A DNA stretch of 64,000 bases, from NCBI GenBank assembly GCA_023376005.1, contig CM042162.1, forward strand, positions 89,226,127 through 89,290,126, in the 5' to 3' direction. Position 1 is the stretch's first letter. The number at the start of each line of letters is the position of its first letter. This document shows, piece by piece, positions 52,080 to 62,301 of this stretch. Both the position numbers and the translations under genes were made by a program. This stretch comes from Doryteuthis pealeii. Taxonomy: Eukaryota; Mollusca; Cephalopoda; Myopsida; Loliginidae. The notes beneath the pieces are model-generated. The model was not told the DNA's origin and did no database searches. It saw only the letters and a list, made by a program, of their open reading frames with translations.

Positions 52080-52435
52080 AACCTTTACTTTCTCTTATTT
52101 CTTCTTCCTCTGTTTCTATAGCAGTCCGCCCAAAACTCCGGACCTTCATAATCACGTTACACATTTATCTCTGTCTCATAACATTCTATTGACTGTTCTT
52201 TGTGCCACTTCTTCATTACAGTTTTCCCTTCCTCGTTTGTCTCTTTCATGGGACCAAAGAGATAATAGTCTGAAGGCGCTAAATCTGGTGAATATGGAGG
52301 ATGCGGTGAAGTTATCCACCCGAATAACGTGATTTCCTTCCCTCACCTGATGCTTGTGTGTGATCGAAGGTGGACATTGTCAATTGGGAAGTTGGCTCTT
52401 ACTCCTCGGATTCTTGCTTTGAGTCTCATTATGGT
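52080..52435 (-). pseudogene. Mariner transposase remnant
   Basis: Minus strand across frames: RIRGVRANFPIDNVHLRS (HDNARPH region, decayed), then ITSPHPPYSPDLAPSDYYLF and GPMKETNEEGK. YSPDLAPSDYxLF contains the third catalytic Asp of mariner. Frameshifts and stops make it non-functional. Confidence 0.75.
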
Positions 52436-52439
52436 TACA

Positions 52440-52570
52440 GAGTTTAAAAAACTTCACATGAAATGAAGTGTTATATACCTTTTGCGGGTATATAAACAAA
52501 ACTGATAATGAGAGTCTTCGGGTGATAGTGAGTGAGTGAGAGAAAGAGAGACAGAGACAGAGACAGAGAC

Positions 52571-52601
<31 letters not shown>

Positions 52602-53440
52602 AAGTCGTGACTTACTTGATTCATTCTCCTTTCTATTCCGGCTATGATCGCCTAGTGCTGTTTCCTTTACTTGTCTCTTTTTGCCGTCTTGTCCGGCTGT
52701 TTCTAACTAAGGGCTTTTTTTAAGTCATGCATTAATCAACTACAAGACTTTGTTTTACTTTGATCAAAGATTTTATTACTGCCCATTCTGATTCACCGCG
52801 CGGTTGAGCCAACCTCAGCAGAACACGTCCGTTCTCCTAACCGTTTAGGTTGAAACTGATTACCTAACTAATCAAATCACGTGGCGTGCGAGATTTCTGC
52901 CTTTACCAATGGTCTGGTATTTTTCCAATGGAAACTTACCCGCCTACGTTCTGATTTGAAGGCCGGTGGCCCCTTACTCTACCGGTGTCTGTCAATAATT
53001 TATGCTACCACATAAATTATGCAACAAAGGAATTGGCATATCTTTTTGACTCACACTCGTAAGTTGCTTATAGCTCAACACAAATCTGTGCATTCAATTT
53101 CAAAACGGTGTTTTTAAGGATGGTCCAAATTGATGTTAAATCCATTTGGGGTCAGTGTTTTGGAGACATTTTATCGATTTATGTTCGTCTGTTTCTATTA
53201 TCGACTTGACATTGTCTAATGTGTTTTTTTCGATTCTTTCTATAATGGGGAACTTTGCATCTCTGTTAAAATCGTGACCGGTTGAGCGGAAATGTTGTTT
53301 CATAAGTATTAGTGCTTTGTAATCCGTACATTTGATTCTGTGTCTTTAGTTATTTAGTCTAATGTAAAATGGCTATTCTGACTTCACAACCAACTACTTT
53401 TGGCAGCGTGTGCAGTCTAGTAAATAAATTACATTTTTGC
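52440..53440. other. (GACA)n at 52550-52602; otherwise unrecognised
   Basis: Apart from the GA/GACA run nothing is supported in this kilobase. Confidence 0.5.
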
Positions 53441-53441
53441 T

Positions 53442-53444
<3 letters not shown>

Positions 53445-53491
<47 letters not shown>

Positions 53492-53630
53492 ACACATATA
53501 TATATATATATTAATATATACATATATATATATATACATATATACATATATATATACATATATACATATATATATACATTACATACATATTATATACATA
53601 ATACACACACACACACACATACACACAGTA

Positions 53631-53677
<47 letters not shown>

Positions 53678-53690
53678 GTATATATCAGTC
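53445..53690. repeat. (TA)n, (CA)n mixed microsatellite
   Basis: TA and TACA units with a pure CA run at 53603-53618. Confidence 0.95.
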
Positions 53691-53705
53691 AGTCGTATAT
53701 AGAGG

Positions 53706-53850
53706 TCAGTCGTTGATTGGGTTCGTGCATTCCTTGGTGCACCAATTCTTTCCCAACGACTGTTCCAAAAAGTGTGGAATGGTCCTACACAAGCTTTCAC
53801 CATTATAAACAAATCACTGTGTTGTTGTTCACTGGATGAAACACTCATGC
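53706..53850 (+). repeat. Dispersed repeat shared with 38763-38960
   Basis: See that entry; the shared frame is also open here. Confidence 0.6.
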
Positions 53851-53856
53851 GTCCAT

Positions 53857-53877
53857 CCTCTCTCTCTCTCTCTCTCT

Positions 53878-53927
<50 letters not shown>
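53857..53927. repeat. (CT)n and (TA)n
   Basis: Adjacent microsatellites bordering the fold-back at 53935. Confidence 0.95.
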
Positions 53928-53932
<5 letters not shown>

Positions 53933-53934
53933 AT

Positions 53935-54170
53935 GTGTGTGTGTGTGTGAGTAGAATTAAACAAAAGACACATCTCCTGTTTAACAATTTTATAAGTGCC
54001 GAAATTACACGGGACCTGAACTTTGGTGGACTTATCCACGAATTCCACCCAAATATTAAAAAGTTGGCCAGAAAACTTGAAAAGATAAAAAATAAAATTG
54101 TTAAACAGATGTGGGTTTTGTTTAATTCTGCATGTATAAATGAAAGAATGCTGCCCAAATACACACACAC
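53935..54170. pseudogene. Fold-back holding a Penelope-like element coding relic
   Basis: The two ends are inverted ('agtagaattaaacaaaag' and 'ttttgtttaattctgcat'). On the plus strand the right arm reads IVKQMWVLFNSACINERMLP then KYTHT; the left arm on the minus strand reads IVKQEMCLLFNS. The pattern LFNxxCxxExxLPxYT is, from memory, typical of the N-terminal part of Penelope-like element proteins. The centre on the plus strand reads FGGLIHEFHPN. Confidence 0.5.
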
Positions 54171-54189
54171 ACGCACACAAACTTTATCC

Positions 54190-54335
54190 TTCTTTCAACG
54201 CCTGTCTCTTATCGGTCATCACTCTTGGCAAGTCCTTAGCATGGCATCCAGTGACCGCACAGAGCTGATCATTGTAATTCTTTATGGTCGGCCAATACTG
54301 GTGTGTCCCTCTGTAGGTGTCCACAAAAGTTGTGA
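54190..54335 (-). pseudogene. Decayed LINE 3' fragment (RHAGHCWRS family)
   Basis: Minus strand: NYNDQLCAVTGCHAKDLPR, then VMTDKRQ, matching the family's YIDQLCxDAGCxxEDLPxxMNDREGW order. Confidence 0.55.
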
Positions 54336-54394
54336 ACTAGAGATTCCATGAATTCTTTTTACCATTTCAATAAAGTTGGCGTTCTGACTAAGTA

Positions 54395-54430
54395 AAGTCG
54401 TCGGGTTGGCCTAAAGTCGGTATCAGACAT
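54395..54430 (-). mobile_element. SINE A tail scrap
   Basis: 'gttggcctaaagtcggtatc' only. Confidence 0.6.
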
Positions 54431-54547
54431 TCTTACTTGGATGATCTGTGAGACAGAAGTCACGTGGCCACTCTGCTGCTTTTTATTTGGGGGGGGGTGC
54501 GTTTTCAGAATTTGTTCAAGGGAGCACGCAGCATCCCTTTTTAATTT

Positions 54548-54550
<3 letters not shown>

Positions 54551-54608
<58 letters not shown>
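54551..54608. repeat. (TA)n
   Basis: Pure TA dinucleotides next to fold-back F7. Confidence 0.95.
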
Positions 54609-54612
<4 letters not shown>

Positions 54613-54614
54613 AA

Positions 54615-54830
54615 GGAGGTCCACAAAATGTATTATGTTTTCAGAAAAAATGTTATTCTTTTTATCTTACATAAGCAATACGTGTTTCAGATCTTCTGGT
54701 ATCTTCTTCAGGCTTTATTGATCAAAGCCTGAAGAAGATACCAGAAGATCTGAAACACGTTGCATATGTAAGATAAAAAGAATAACATCTTTTCTGAAAA
54801 CATCATACATTTTGCGGACCTTCTTTTTTA
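54615..54830. mobile_element. Fold-back element F7 with hammerhead-like motifs
   Basis: Arms 54615-54714 and 54723-54830 ('ttctttttatcttacat', 'gatcttctggtatcttcttc' and complements) meet around TTGATCA. Each arm has CTGAAGA, stem AGAT/ATCT, GAAA. Confidence 0.85.
54727..54766 (+). ncRNA. Hammerhead-like motif H7
   Basis: CTGAAGA (54729-54735), AGAT (54736-54739) pairing with ATCT (54748-54751), GAAA (54752-54755), ACACGT. Stem I is at best 2 bp (GC/GC), so it is probably a relic. Confidence 0.4.
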
Positions 54831-54875
54831 TAAAATATTGAATTTTCTCCCGTTGGAACCAGAACAAACAGTTTA

Positions 54876-54886
54876 TATATATATAT

Positions 54887-54923
<37 letters not shown>

Positions 54924-54938
54924 TATATATATTTATAT

Positions 54939-54982
<44 letters not shown>

Positions 54983-54985
54983 CAT
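54876..54985. repeat. (TA)n
   Basis: TA dinucleotides with TATT breaks. Confidence 0.95.
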
Positions 54986-55039
54986 GATATCATGCTTTAG
55001 AATAAAAAAATAAAAATCAATAACAAGAAATGTTTTTAT

Positions 55040-55190
55040 TATGTGTGTGTGTATGTGTTGTGTGTGTGTGTGTGTGTTTTCATTTTTTTCCTATTCCTGT
55101 CATCCAATTCTTGAAATAAAAACGCTGCTTGAAACTGTCTACAAAATTACCAGTTTGGACTTTGAACTGCTGCAATTGCTCAAGATCTCA

Positions 55191-55252
<62 letters not shown>

Positions 55253-55255
55253 GAA
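55040..55255. repeat. (GT)n and (GA)n
   Basis: GT run 55040-55078 and GA run 55190-55250, with unrecognised sequence between. Confidence 0.9.
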
Positions 55256-55319
55256 CACCTCGGGAGATGGTACTTTCTACCAAAAACAAAGTTTTATATC
55301 CATAAGCAAACATTGTTAT

Positions 55320-55555
55320 GCTAGAGTTCAAGTGATGCAGTCATACAGTAGCACTGGCACGCCTACACTCTGGAAAAATTCTCCTTTATCATATCAGATA
55401 TCAGATTTCCATATAATTGATATTCTTTCCATAACAGTCTAAACCTTTTCTATTTCTGTAGATGAGATATTGCTATCTAGACAGGTGAATTGTTCTACTG
55501 ATTTTAAAGCTGTGTCATACGGTGTGAAAATGTCTAATATCTTGTTGAAAACGAA
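55320..55555 (-). pseudogene. Decayed LINE fragment (RHAGHCWRS family, upstream part)
   Basis: Minus strand: NKILDIFTPYDTALKSVEQF then SNISSTEIEKV and VGVPVLLYDCIT, matching the segment before and including SVLLYGC. Confidence 0.6.
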
Positions 55556-55984
55556 CGAATAATTATCCTAAATTATAACAAAGGCGACAATACGTCCCTT
55601 ATTTTTAATAACGACTTTCTACCGACCTGTAAGCTATGTAGGTAAGTACCGCTTATGAATAATTATCCGAAACTTTAATAAAAGCAGCTCTATGCCCTTA
55701 AAGAAATAATGACTATCATACAATCCGTATGTAATGTTAGTAATCACAACGGATGATTATTGTAAACTTTAATGAAAGCGATTCTGCTTTCTTTATTTCT
55801 AATGATGACCACCTTCCTGTTACATAATCTATGCGGTTGCATAAGATTATTGTCAATCCCCTGTAATTCTGAGGGGATGACCCCTTTCATACCATGGCCG
55901 GGTTCTTCTATGGAAAATTACAGAAGCCCGCCAAATATGTGAAGTCACGTGGGACCTTTTTCAGAGTCCCCAGTTTGCAGTTAG

Positions 55985-56336
55985 ACGTCAGGCAGAGCAG
56001 TCAGCCATGATGCTCTGTCTAAAACTGTAACTCTGCATACGCGCGCTATGTTATGTCTGGGTTGGGGATTTACCGAATAAAGTAACATTTAAAGAAAATC
56101 GAAGTCTTGTGTTTACTAAAAACTAACAATGACACAGGGCTTCTTATAACGAGAAATCCCCATAGAAGACCGGACCGGAATCTCCAAGTTAACACTAGAC
56201 GTTAGACCAGACCAAGATGATAGACGATCAGAATAGCAAAGCCGGCCAGAAGAGAAGACGACTAGAATTTAGAAGTAAGAAAAGGGTATACAACATTATA
56301 TCGATTTGGTACCGTGAAAACGTCAGTGCGTAACAT
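55985..56336 (-). mobile_element. LTR-like sequence 3
   Basis: Minus strand starts TGTTACGCACTGACG, TTTTCACGGTACCAAATCG, ATGTTGTATACCC, then 'cttctggccggctttg', 'caagacttcgattt' and 'atccccaacccagac'. 57767-58095 is the same in the opposite orientation. Confidence 0.55.
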
Positions 56337-56429
56337 TCCGAGCCGTGGGTAATATGGGTGAGTACTACTTGTGAAAAATAATACCAATTATATTTAACGC
56401 CGAATTTGATTATGGCCTCGTGATCAAAT

Positions 56430-57390
56430 AGTTAGAATGGTTGGCTGGTTGGTTAGTTAGTACGGCATGACAAACCTTGCTGAGTTATTTTATGCCGAAG
56501 ACATTCTTTGTTTAATTCTTGATAGGTACTTAAATTTTTAAACTGAATTTTTAAAAACATTTTTCAAAATCATTTTTCTATTTAACCCACAAATGGGATC
56601 CTAACAAATACTACCACTTCCGGGTCAGAGTGGACCTGGGAGTAAATTGTGATGAAGGGTAGTCTGCACTGCCAAGAGATCCAGAATTGGAACTTCACCA
56701 TCAGATTCAGTTTAGCGTCATACATACCCAGGGTTCTAAGACCCCCAGCCAACGTTTTCTAGCACATATATGATAAAAAGGGTTGGTTATAGGTCATAGG
56801 TTGTTTGGGTTTTACGGCATGTCAATCCTTGTTGGGTAATTTTATGCCGAAGATGTTTTTGTTTTATTCATACTTAATGGGTACTCAATTAGTTTTTAAA
56901 CATATTCTACTATTTAACCCATTGTTATGATGGGTTATATAGATGGGATTATAACAGGTACTACCTCCCGGATTAGAGTGGACCTGGGAACAATGGTGAT
57001 GAAGGGGTGCTCCAGATTCCCCAAACCTCCAGCACTGGAATCTCACAATCAGAGTTTAACGTCATACCCAGGAAATGAAGACCCTCAGGCACCGCCTTCT
57101 ACCACCCAAATGGTTGGGGCTTGCCATAAGGGGAATAGGGTCAGAACAATAATATAGGTGCTAGGGCTTGACGTGACCAGCCGATTCATTGGAGAGAGCC
57201 TCTCCGACCGCCCATCTAGCCTAAGTAAGGGTCATGGTGTAGTGTTGCATGTCACAGATTGATCAACCACCAGGATTCCGTCCTTAAGCATCAGGTCCAC
57301 AAATAACACCAACAGGGGGTCCCATTGGCGGGATTTCACACCTATGCAGAGGCTCAGTCGCGTATTCTACAGCCACTGCCAACAGGGCAA
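56430..57390 (+). repeat. Two family X copies in tandem
   Basis: 56445-56800 and 56805-57390 both start with 'tacggcatgtcaatcc' type ends and carry 'ggtactacc', 'gagtggacctggga' and 'cgtcatacccagg'. The second includes the right half to 'ttcacacctatgcagag'. Best tandem example of the family. Confidence 0.75.
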
Positions 57391-57766
57391 TGTTTCTTTA
57401 CAGTTTTTTTGTACGTATGATATGAAGTATTTCTATCTAATACAAATAATTTCAACACAGTTGTATGTTTTCAAATATTCCTATGTAATACTATAAAATA
57501 TTATGCATCTTCCGTCTGTCCTCCTCAAACACTCGGTACAGACACTGACCGTTTTTCCATTTTTTAAATTCTACGATTTCTTTGTTAATTTCTCTGAATA
57601 AGATTACTACTGACCTCATTGTATTAAGGCTTGTTATAAATACTCTCATTGAGAGTATCATAATGATTTTTAATTAATTTAATATTTAATTTATAAAATT
57701 TAACTTATTTGAAATTTATAAAGAAAATACACATAATACATACTTTTCTCAAATTTGGCATTGTTA

Positions 57767-58095
57767 TATACTGACGTTTTCACTAAACCAAATCAGCATA
57801 TATGTTGTATAGCCTTTTCTTACTTCTTACTCTTGTCGTCTTTTCTTCTGGCCGGCTTTGGTTCTATCTTCTAACATCTTGGTCTGGTATATCTTCTAAG
57901 GTCTGGTCTTCTATTTGGGGACTTCGGGTCTGGTTTCTGTTGGGTATCACGCCTTATCAGATGCCCTGTGTTATTGTAGTTTTTACGTAATAAACACAAG
58001 ACTTCGATTTACGTTGATGTTACTTTATTTATAAATCCCCAAACCAGACGTCTGCGCAGATCCTTACATCTTGCTAGCTCGGCTTCTAACTTCTA
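57767..58095 (+). mobile_element. LTR-like sequence 4
   Basis: Same blocks as 55985-56336 ('gccttttcttacttcttac', 'ctggccggctttggttct', 'taataaacacaagacttcg', 'atccccaaaccagacg'). The 5' end is decayed. Confidence 0.55.
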
Positions 58096-58099
58096 ACTG

Positions 58100-58740
58100 A
58101 CTGACTGAGTTGCTTATTCCTTAAACCGGAACAGGGTCTTCTATCCTTCCGGTTCTCACGATTTATCCCCGGAAGATGAGAGTGAGATCAAGCGCTGTCA
58201 CTCACTCTCAATGCCATCAGCTGCACTAATCGCCATTATGATTTCTACACTATTGCCATAATCATTAGGAATCTAATAATTATGTAACAGCATCAATCCT
58301 AATATATAATTATTATATAATATTTTAATATATAATTAATATATAATACTTAAACTATTTAAAATCTAAATAGAAAAAAGTTTTAAAAAATATACTCATT
58401 ATACATATTTTTCTTAAATCTTCCTCCAATCCTAATAATATATAATTAAAGATAATCTTTTATTTACTTATTTGCTGGTCCATGTAGTTGAGTTAATACA
58501 TTTTATTTTATTTTTTAAATTATTTTTTTTACAACTGAAAATAAGAATAAATAAAAAAATAAATTAGAAAATTAGAGAAGAGAGGGAAAGAGATAGAATC
58601 AAAATTTTTAAAAAAGACAGAAAGAGAAAGAAAAGAAAATGAAAGCTAAGCATGTATCTTCTACGTAACCGTCTTTTTATTTTGAATTGGATGGCTACAT
58701 TGTTGCAATATTTGCCACAATACATTGTCGCAATTTTGAA
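58100..58740. other. No gene recognised, AT-rich
   Basis: Only low-complexity AT and a short purine stretch (58560-58640). Confidence 0.5.
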
Positions 58741-58744
58741 CGGA

Positions 58745-59230
58745 TGATGATGATCATCATCATGTCGCGCATGTAGCACGGGTATCGACAACAATCTTAC
58801 GCCAACCCTCCCTATCATTCATTGCACCTGAAAGCTCCTCTGCGGAACAGCCAGCATCTTCGCATAGCTGGTCAATGTAGGTCCTTGCTGGGCGCCCCAC
58901 ACTTGCATTACCATGTGTTGGCTTCCACAGGAGAACGTCGCTTATGAGTTCACCCTTACTTCTCCAGCAGTGTCCTGCATGCCTTGTCCGTCTCCCTCGG
59001 ATAGTTTGTGAGATGGGGGGCAGGTGACCGTATAGCTGTTTCCTTGTGGGGTGCTGTTTCCATGACTTGTTCAACACTGCTCGCAGCATCCTTGTGCAGC
59101 TCCCATCTAACTTATTCACAAGACGTTTAGTTAGGGTCCAGGTGGTGCAGCCATATAACAGCACCGACACAACCACAGCCTGGAAGAACTGTCGCTTCAG
59201 CCTGTTAGGGAGATCGGACCGGATGATAAA
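58745..59230 (-). pseudogene. LINE 3' end (RHAGHCWRS family), best copy
   Basis: One continuous minus frame of about 155 residues: LPNRLKRQFFQAVVVSVLLYG, CTTWTLTKRLVNKLDG, SCTRMLRAVLNKSWKQHP, LYGHLPPISQTI, RRTRHAGHCWRSKGELISDV, YIDQLCEDAGC, DREGWRKIVV. This C-terminal region follows the RT domain in a widespread LINE group; I do not name the clade. It ends in (ATG/ATC) triplets at 58744-58762. Confidence 0.8.
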
Positions 59231-59547
59231 CAGACAATATTGGATACATAAACAAGGTAGGATCTTAAGCATTTGTTCTAAAAACAAAATATTCAGAAAA
59301 AAAAGAAAAAAAAAGAGAAAAAAATTACAGTTATTCGTCCATTTCATTCATAACCTAAAGAAGGGGAAAGGGAGGAGAAAGGAGAAAAAGAAGAAGAGGA
59401 AAAAAAAGAAGAAAAAAAACAAAGTATCACCACGCAAAAATAAAACTTAAGCACGTCCATTTCTGATTTTCGTCTCTGATGATAAAGTGTTCTTTGAAAT
59501 CGATAAGACAAAAAAAAAACAACATCTTTTTGTTTTATTTTTCTACG

Positions 59548-59572
59548 CATTGTAATTGCCTTCAAATTATTA
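59548..59572 (+). mobile_element. End scrap of the hammerhead-bearing element
   Basis: 'acgcattgtaattgccttca' equals the tail of the elements at 823-1010 and 33725-33940, without a hammerhead nearby. Confidence 0.6.
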
Positions 59573-59614
59573 ATATATTATAATAAATATTTTTATATTT
59601 TAGATTAGTAGTAA

Positions 59615-59685
59615 TTATCCGTATCAGATTAATAGCAAGGGAGTCAATAATACCCCTTTTGCTCGCACTAGACCAGGGAATTTTT
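59615..59685 (-). mobile_element. SINE A scrap
   Basis: 'gtatcagattaatagc' and 'cactagaccagggaa' blocks of SINE A. Confidence 0.5.
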
Positions 59686-59689
59686 TTTT

Positions 59690-60470
59690 TACATTTTTTA
59701 TTTGAAAAAAAAAAACCCAACCGATTTTCTCTCACCATCTCTATTTAATACTTAATATTGTTGGCGCTTTTCAACCAATCGGAAGCCAGCAGGTCAGTCT
59801 TTCACACGTCATACAAATTCCAGTTAAATTCCACTATATTTCCACGTATAACTAAATTTTGTGTTTTTCAACATTTCTACGTTTGGTTATTTTACACTCG
59901 TACCGCTATCCTACTTTTGCTAGTTAGCGTAACACAGATACAACAATCGGCTTAATATTACATAGAATCTCAGATTCCTGGCACTGAGCCGTGACTAACC
60001 GAGTAGACTGTCTAGACATCTTCTTAATGCAGAGAAGGGTCTCTGATTTATCTATAAATACACACAAGTCAGACAGTTACTTCGTGCTGTGAGCTCAATA
60101 CACATTGAGTACACAGCACGCGTAAGCTATGATCTAATCCAGCATTCTTAAACATAAAATATTATAACCAGATGAATCTTATTATAATGGAGATTCGGGG
60201 CTGATTTCGGAATGACGTCACTGCTTACATCATAATACCCTCAAAATTGCGTAAGTTTATCAATGAGTTTTTAATTTACAGGCAAAATAATTTCTATGTA
60301 GAATGAATTTTGTTAGATTTATTAGTTTATTAGACATTCAAAAGAAATTATGAACCATCTCTATGAAAATCTGAGTTAGATTTGCCTCAAAACAGCCCCT
60401 GTTATTATTGCGTTTAAAATCCTTCAATGTCTCGTATATATCACTAAGAAATATATGTTTATATAATATA
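59690..60470. other. No gene recognised
   Basis: A short inverted pair of 'gtactcaatgtgtat' type lies near 60090-60110. Nothing else. Confidence 0.4.
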
Positions 60471-60479
60471 TGGTGTGGT

Positions 60480-60745
60480 TAATTTGCATACTGGTATTAA
60501 CAAAACCGGGTTTAATAAATAAATACTTGGTTTTATTGATCTCTAATATTATTGTTTTATTCTCCATAATAAAATCAATCCTATAAATGATTTTTATAAA
60601 GAAACCAATCCAAATATCATCAAATTAAGTGTAATATTTTTATATGCGTTCTTATTAAATTTCGTTAGTTTTTCTTTTCGTTACACTAAAACGTAAATAA
60701 TCACACACGGAGAGTACATAATCTTGATAGACTTATGAAATAATG
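60480..60745 (+). repeat. AT-rich body and decayed end of the Helentron-like family
   Basis: Shares blocks with 16020-16235 and ends with 'aaacgtaaataatcacacac' and 'ggagagtaca', a decayed form of the hairpin at 13984. Confidence 0.5.
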
Positions 60746-60899
60746 TCTTATAAGCTTTTTTTGCAAAAGGTCTTATAAGCTGATAGTCAAACACAACGTG
60801 TTTTAAGCCTGTTAATACTTTTAAAATTAAAATCCTTTAAACCGTTTCTCAAAAAGCCTTATGAACTGTTACTCAAACACAACATTTTATAAGTTTTCA

Positions 60900-61352
60900 T
60901 CAGCTTTTCGCCAAAATGTCATATGGGCTGCTATAAATAAACTATCGGTCATATGAAAATCCAATCTTACAGACAAGTTAAAGAGACAGTTCTTACAGGT
61001 TGTTGTCGTGTCAGTGCTGCTGTATGGCTGCACCACCTGGACCCTAACGAAGCGACCAGAGAATAAACTAGATGGGAGCTGCACAAGAATGCTGCGGGTG
61101 ATCCTGAACAAGTCGTGGAAACAACACCCCATGAGAAAGCAGCTGTACGGCCACCTGCCACATATCACTCAAACCATCCGAGTACGACGGACAAGACACG
61201 CGGGACACTGCTGGAGAAGCAAGGGCGAACTCATAAGCGACGTCCTCCTGTGGAAGCCAGCACATTGGCACGTCAGTGTGGGCCGACCAGGAAAGACGTA
61301 CATTGATCAGCTCTGTGCGGATGCAGGATGCTGCACAGATGACCTCCCGGGA
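60900..61352 (+). pseudogene. LINE 3' fragment (RHAGHCWRS family)
   Basis: Plus strand: DKLKRQFLQVVVVSVLLYGC, TTWTLTKRPENKLDG, KSWKQHPMRKQLYGHLP, RRTRHAGHCWRSKGELISDV, YIDQLCADAGCC, DLPG. It then breaks into GA-rich sequence, so the true 3' end is lost. Confidence 0.8.
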
Positions 61353-61389
61353 ATGAGACAGAGAAAGAATATTAGATAAAGAGAGAATT

Positions 61390-61393
61390 GAAA

Positions 61394-61456
<63 letters not shown>

Positions 61457-61460
61457 GGGG
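61390..61460. repeat. (GA)n
   Basis: Nearly pure GA dinucleotides. Confidence 0.95.
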
Positions 61461-61639
61461 GATAGAGAGGGAGAGACATGGGAATCCGTGCTCCTAGCAT
61501 CATCTCATGATGGGGATAGTACAATTTATGGCAATCACATAATGAAATAAAGTAAAATCGATAAAGAAGAATTTACGAATTTATATGAAAACGGGGAAAA
61601 ATGTAATTCATCTAAAGTAAAAAGGTTGGATGCTCTTAA

Positions 61640-61965
61640 AAGTATGAGGCACCCAGTAAGAAGCGAACTCATTAACAATGGTTTGCGAATCTAGCTTGCT
61701 AACAATTACACCACGCTTAGATGTGGCACAAGGCCGAATGTAAGGGGTATCCAGTGAGGCTCGAACTCACCAGTCATGATTTTCCAGACTAACTTGCTAT
61801 TACAGCACGAGAGGTGCCCACATCTGTCGGTATACTTATATACTAAGCTTAGCTTAGATGTGGCACAAGGCCAAATTTTTGGGGCGCCCAGTGAGAATCG
61901 AACACTAACAATGGTTTGCGAATCTAGCTTGCTAACGATTACACCACACGCGCTGCCTACATCAG
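61640..61965 (-). mobile_element. Three tandem tRNA-like SINE heads (family D)
   Basis: Minus strand: three heads with 'gtgtaatcgttagcaag' or similar and box B 'gttcgattctcactgggcg' type, separated by about 110 bp, two sharing 'ttagatgtggcacaaggcc'. Likely tRNA-Gln/Glu-derived. Tandem order suggests serial insertion or local duplication. Confidence 0.65.
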
Positions 61966-62149
61966 TCGATATATGATGAATGCAAAATCGCCACCTCTAT
62001 TTATGAACTGTTCCAACATCAGTATGCACTTCCGATAAAAACTGGCCAATGAGAGAGGAGAACAGAAAGCATTTAAGATCATTTGCAACTGTCCTCAAAT
62101 CAATTACTGTTTGAACTTTCTGCCAGCAAGACCTATCTTTTGAAGTACC

Positions 62150-62301
62150 AATATTGGAGCTCTGGGGAATGTGGAGTACCTCTTCATCACCGCTAAGACT
62201 TGGACTGGTAGTACCATCTATGGGTTAAACAGAACAAAAATATTTTTAAAAGTTTAAAAATTGAGTTAAAAAAACATTAAGTAGCCATCAAGAATGAATA
62301 A
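62150..62301 (-). repeat. Family X copy
   Basis: 'tggagctctggggaatgtgg', 'atcaccgctaagacttgg' and 'tagtaccatctatgggtt'; its end continues into the inverted-repeat arm. Confidence 0.65.
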
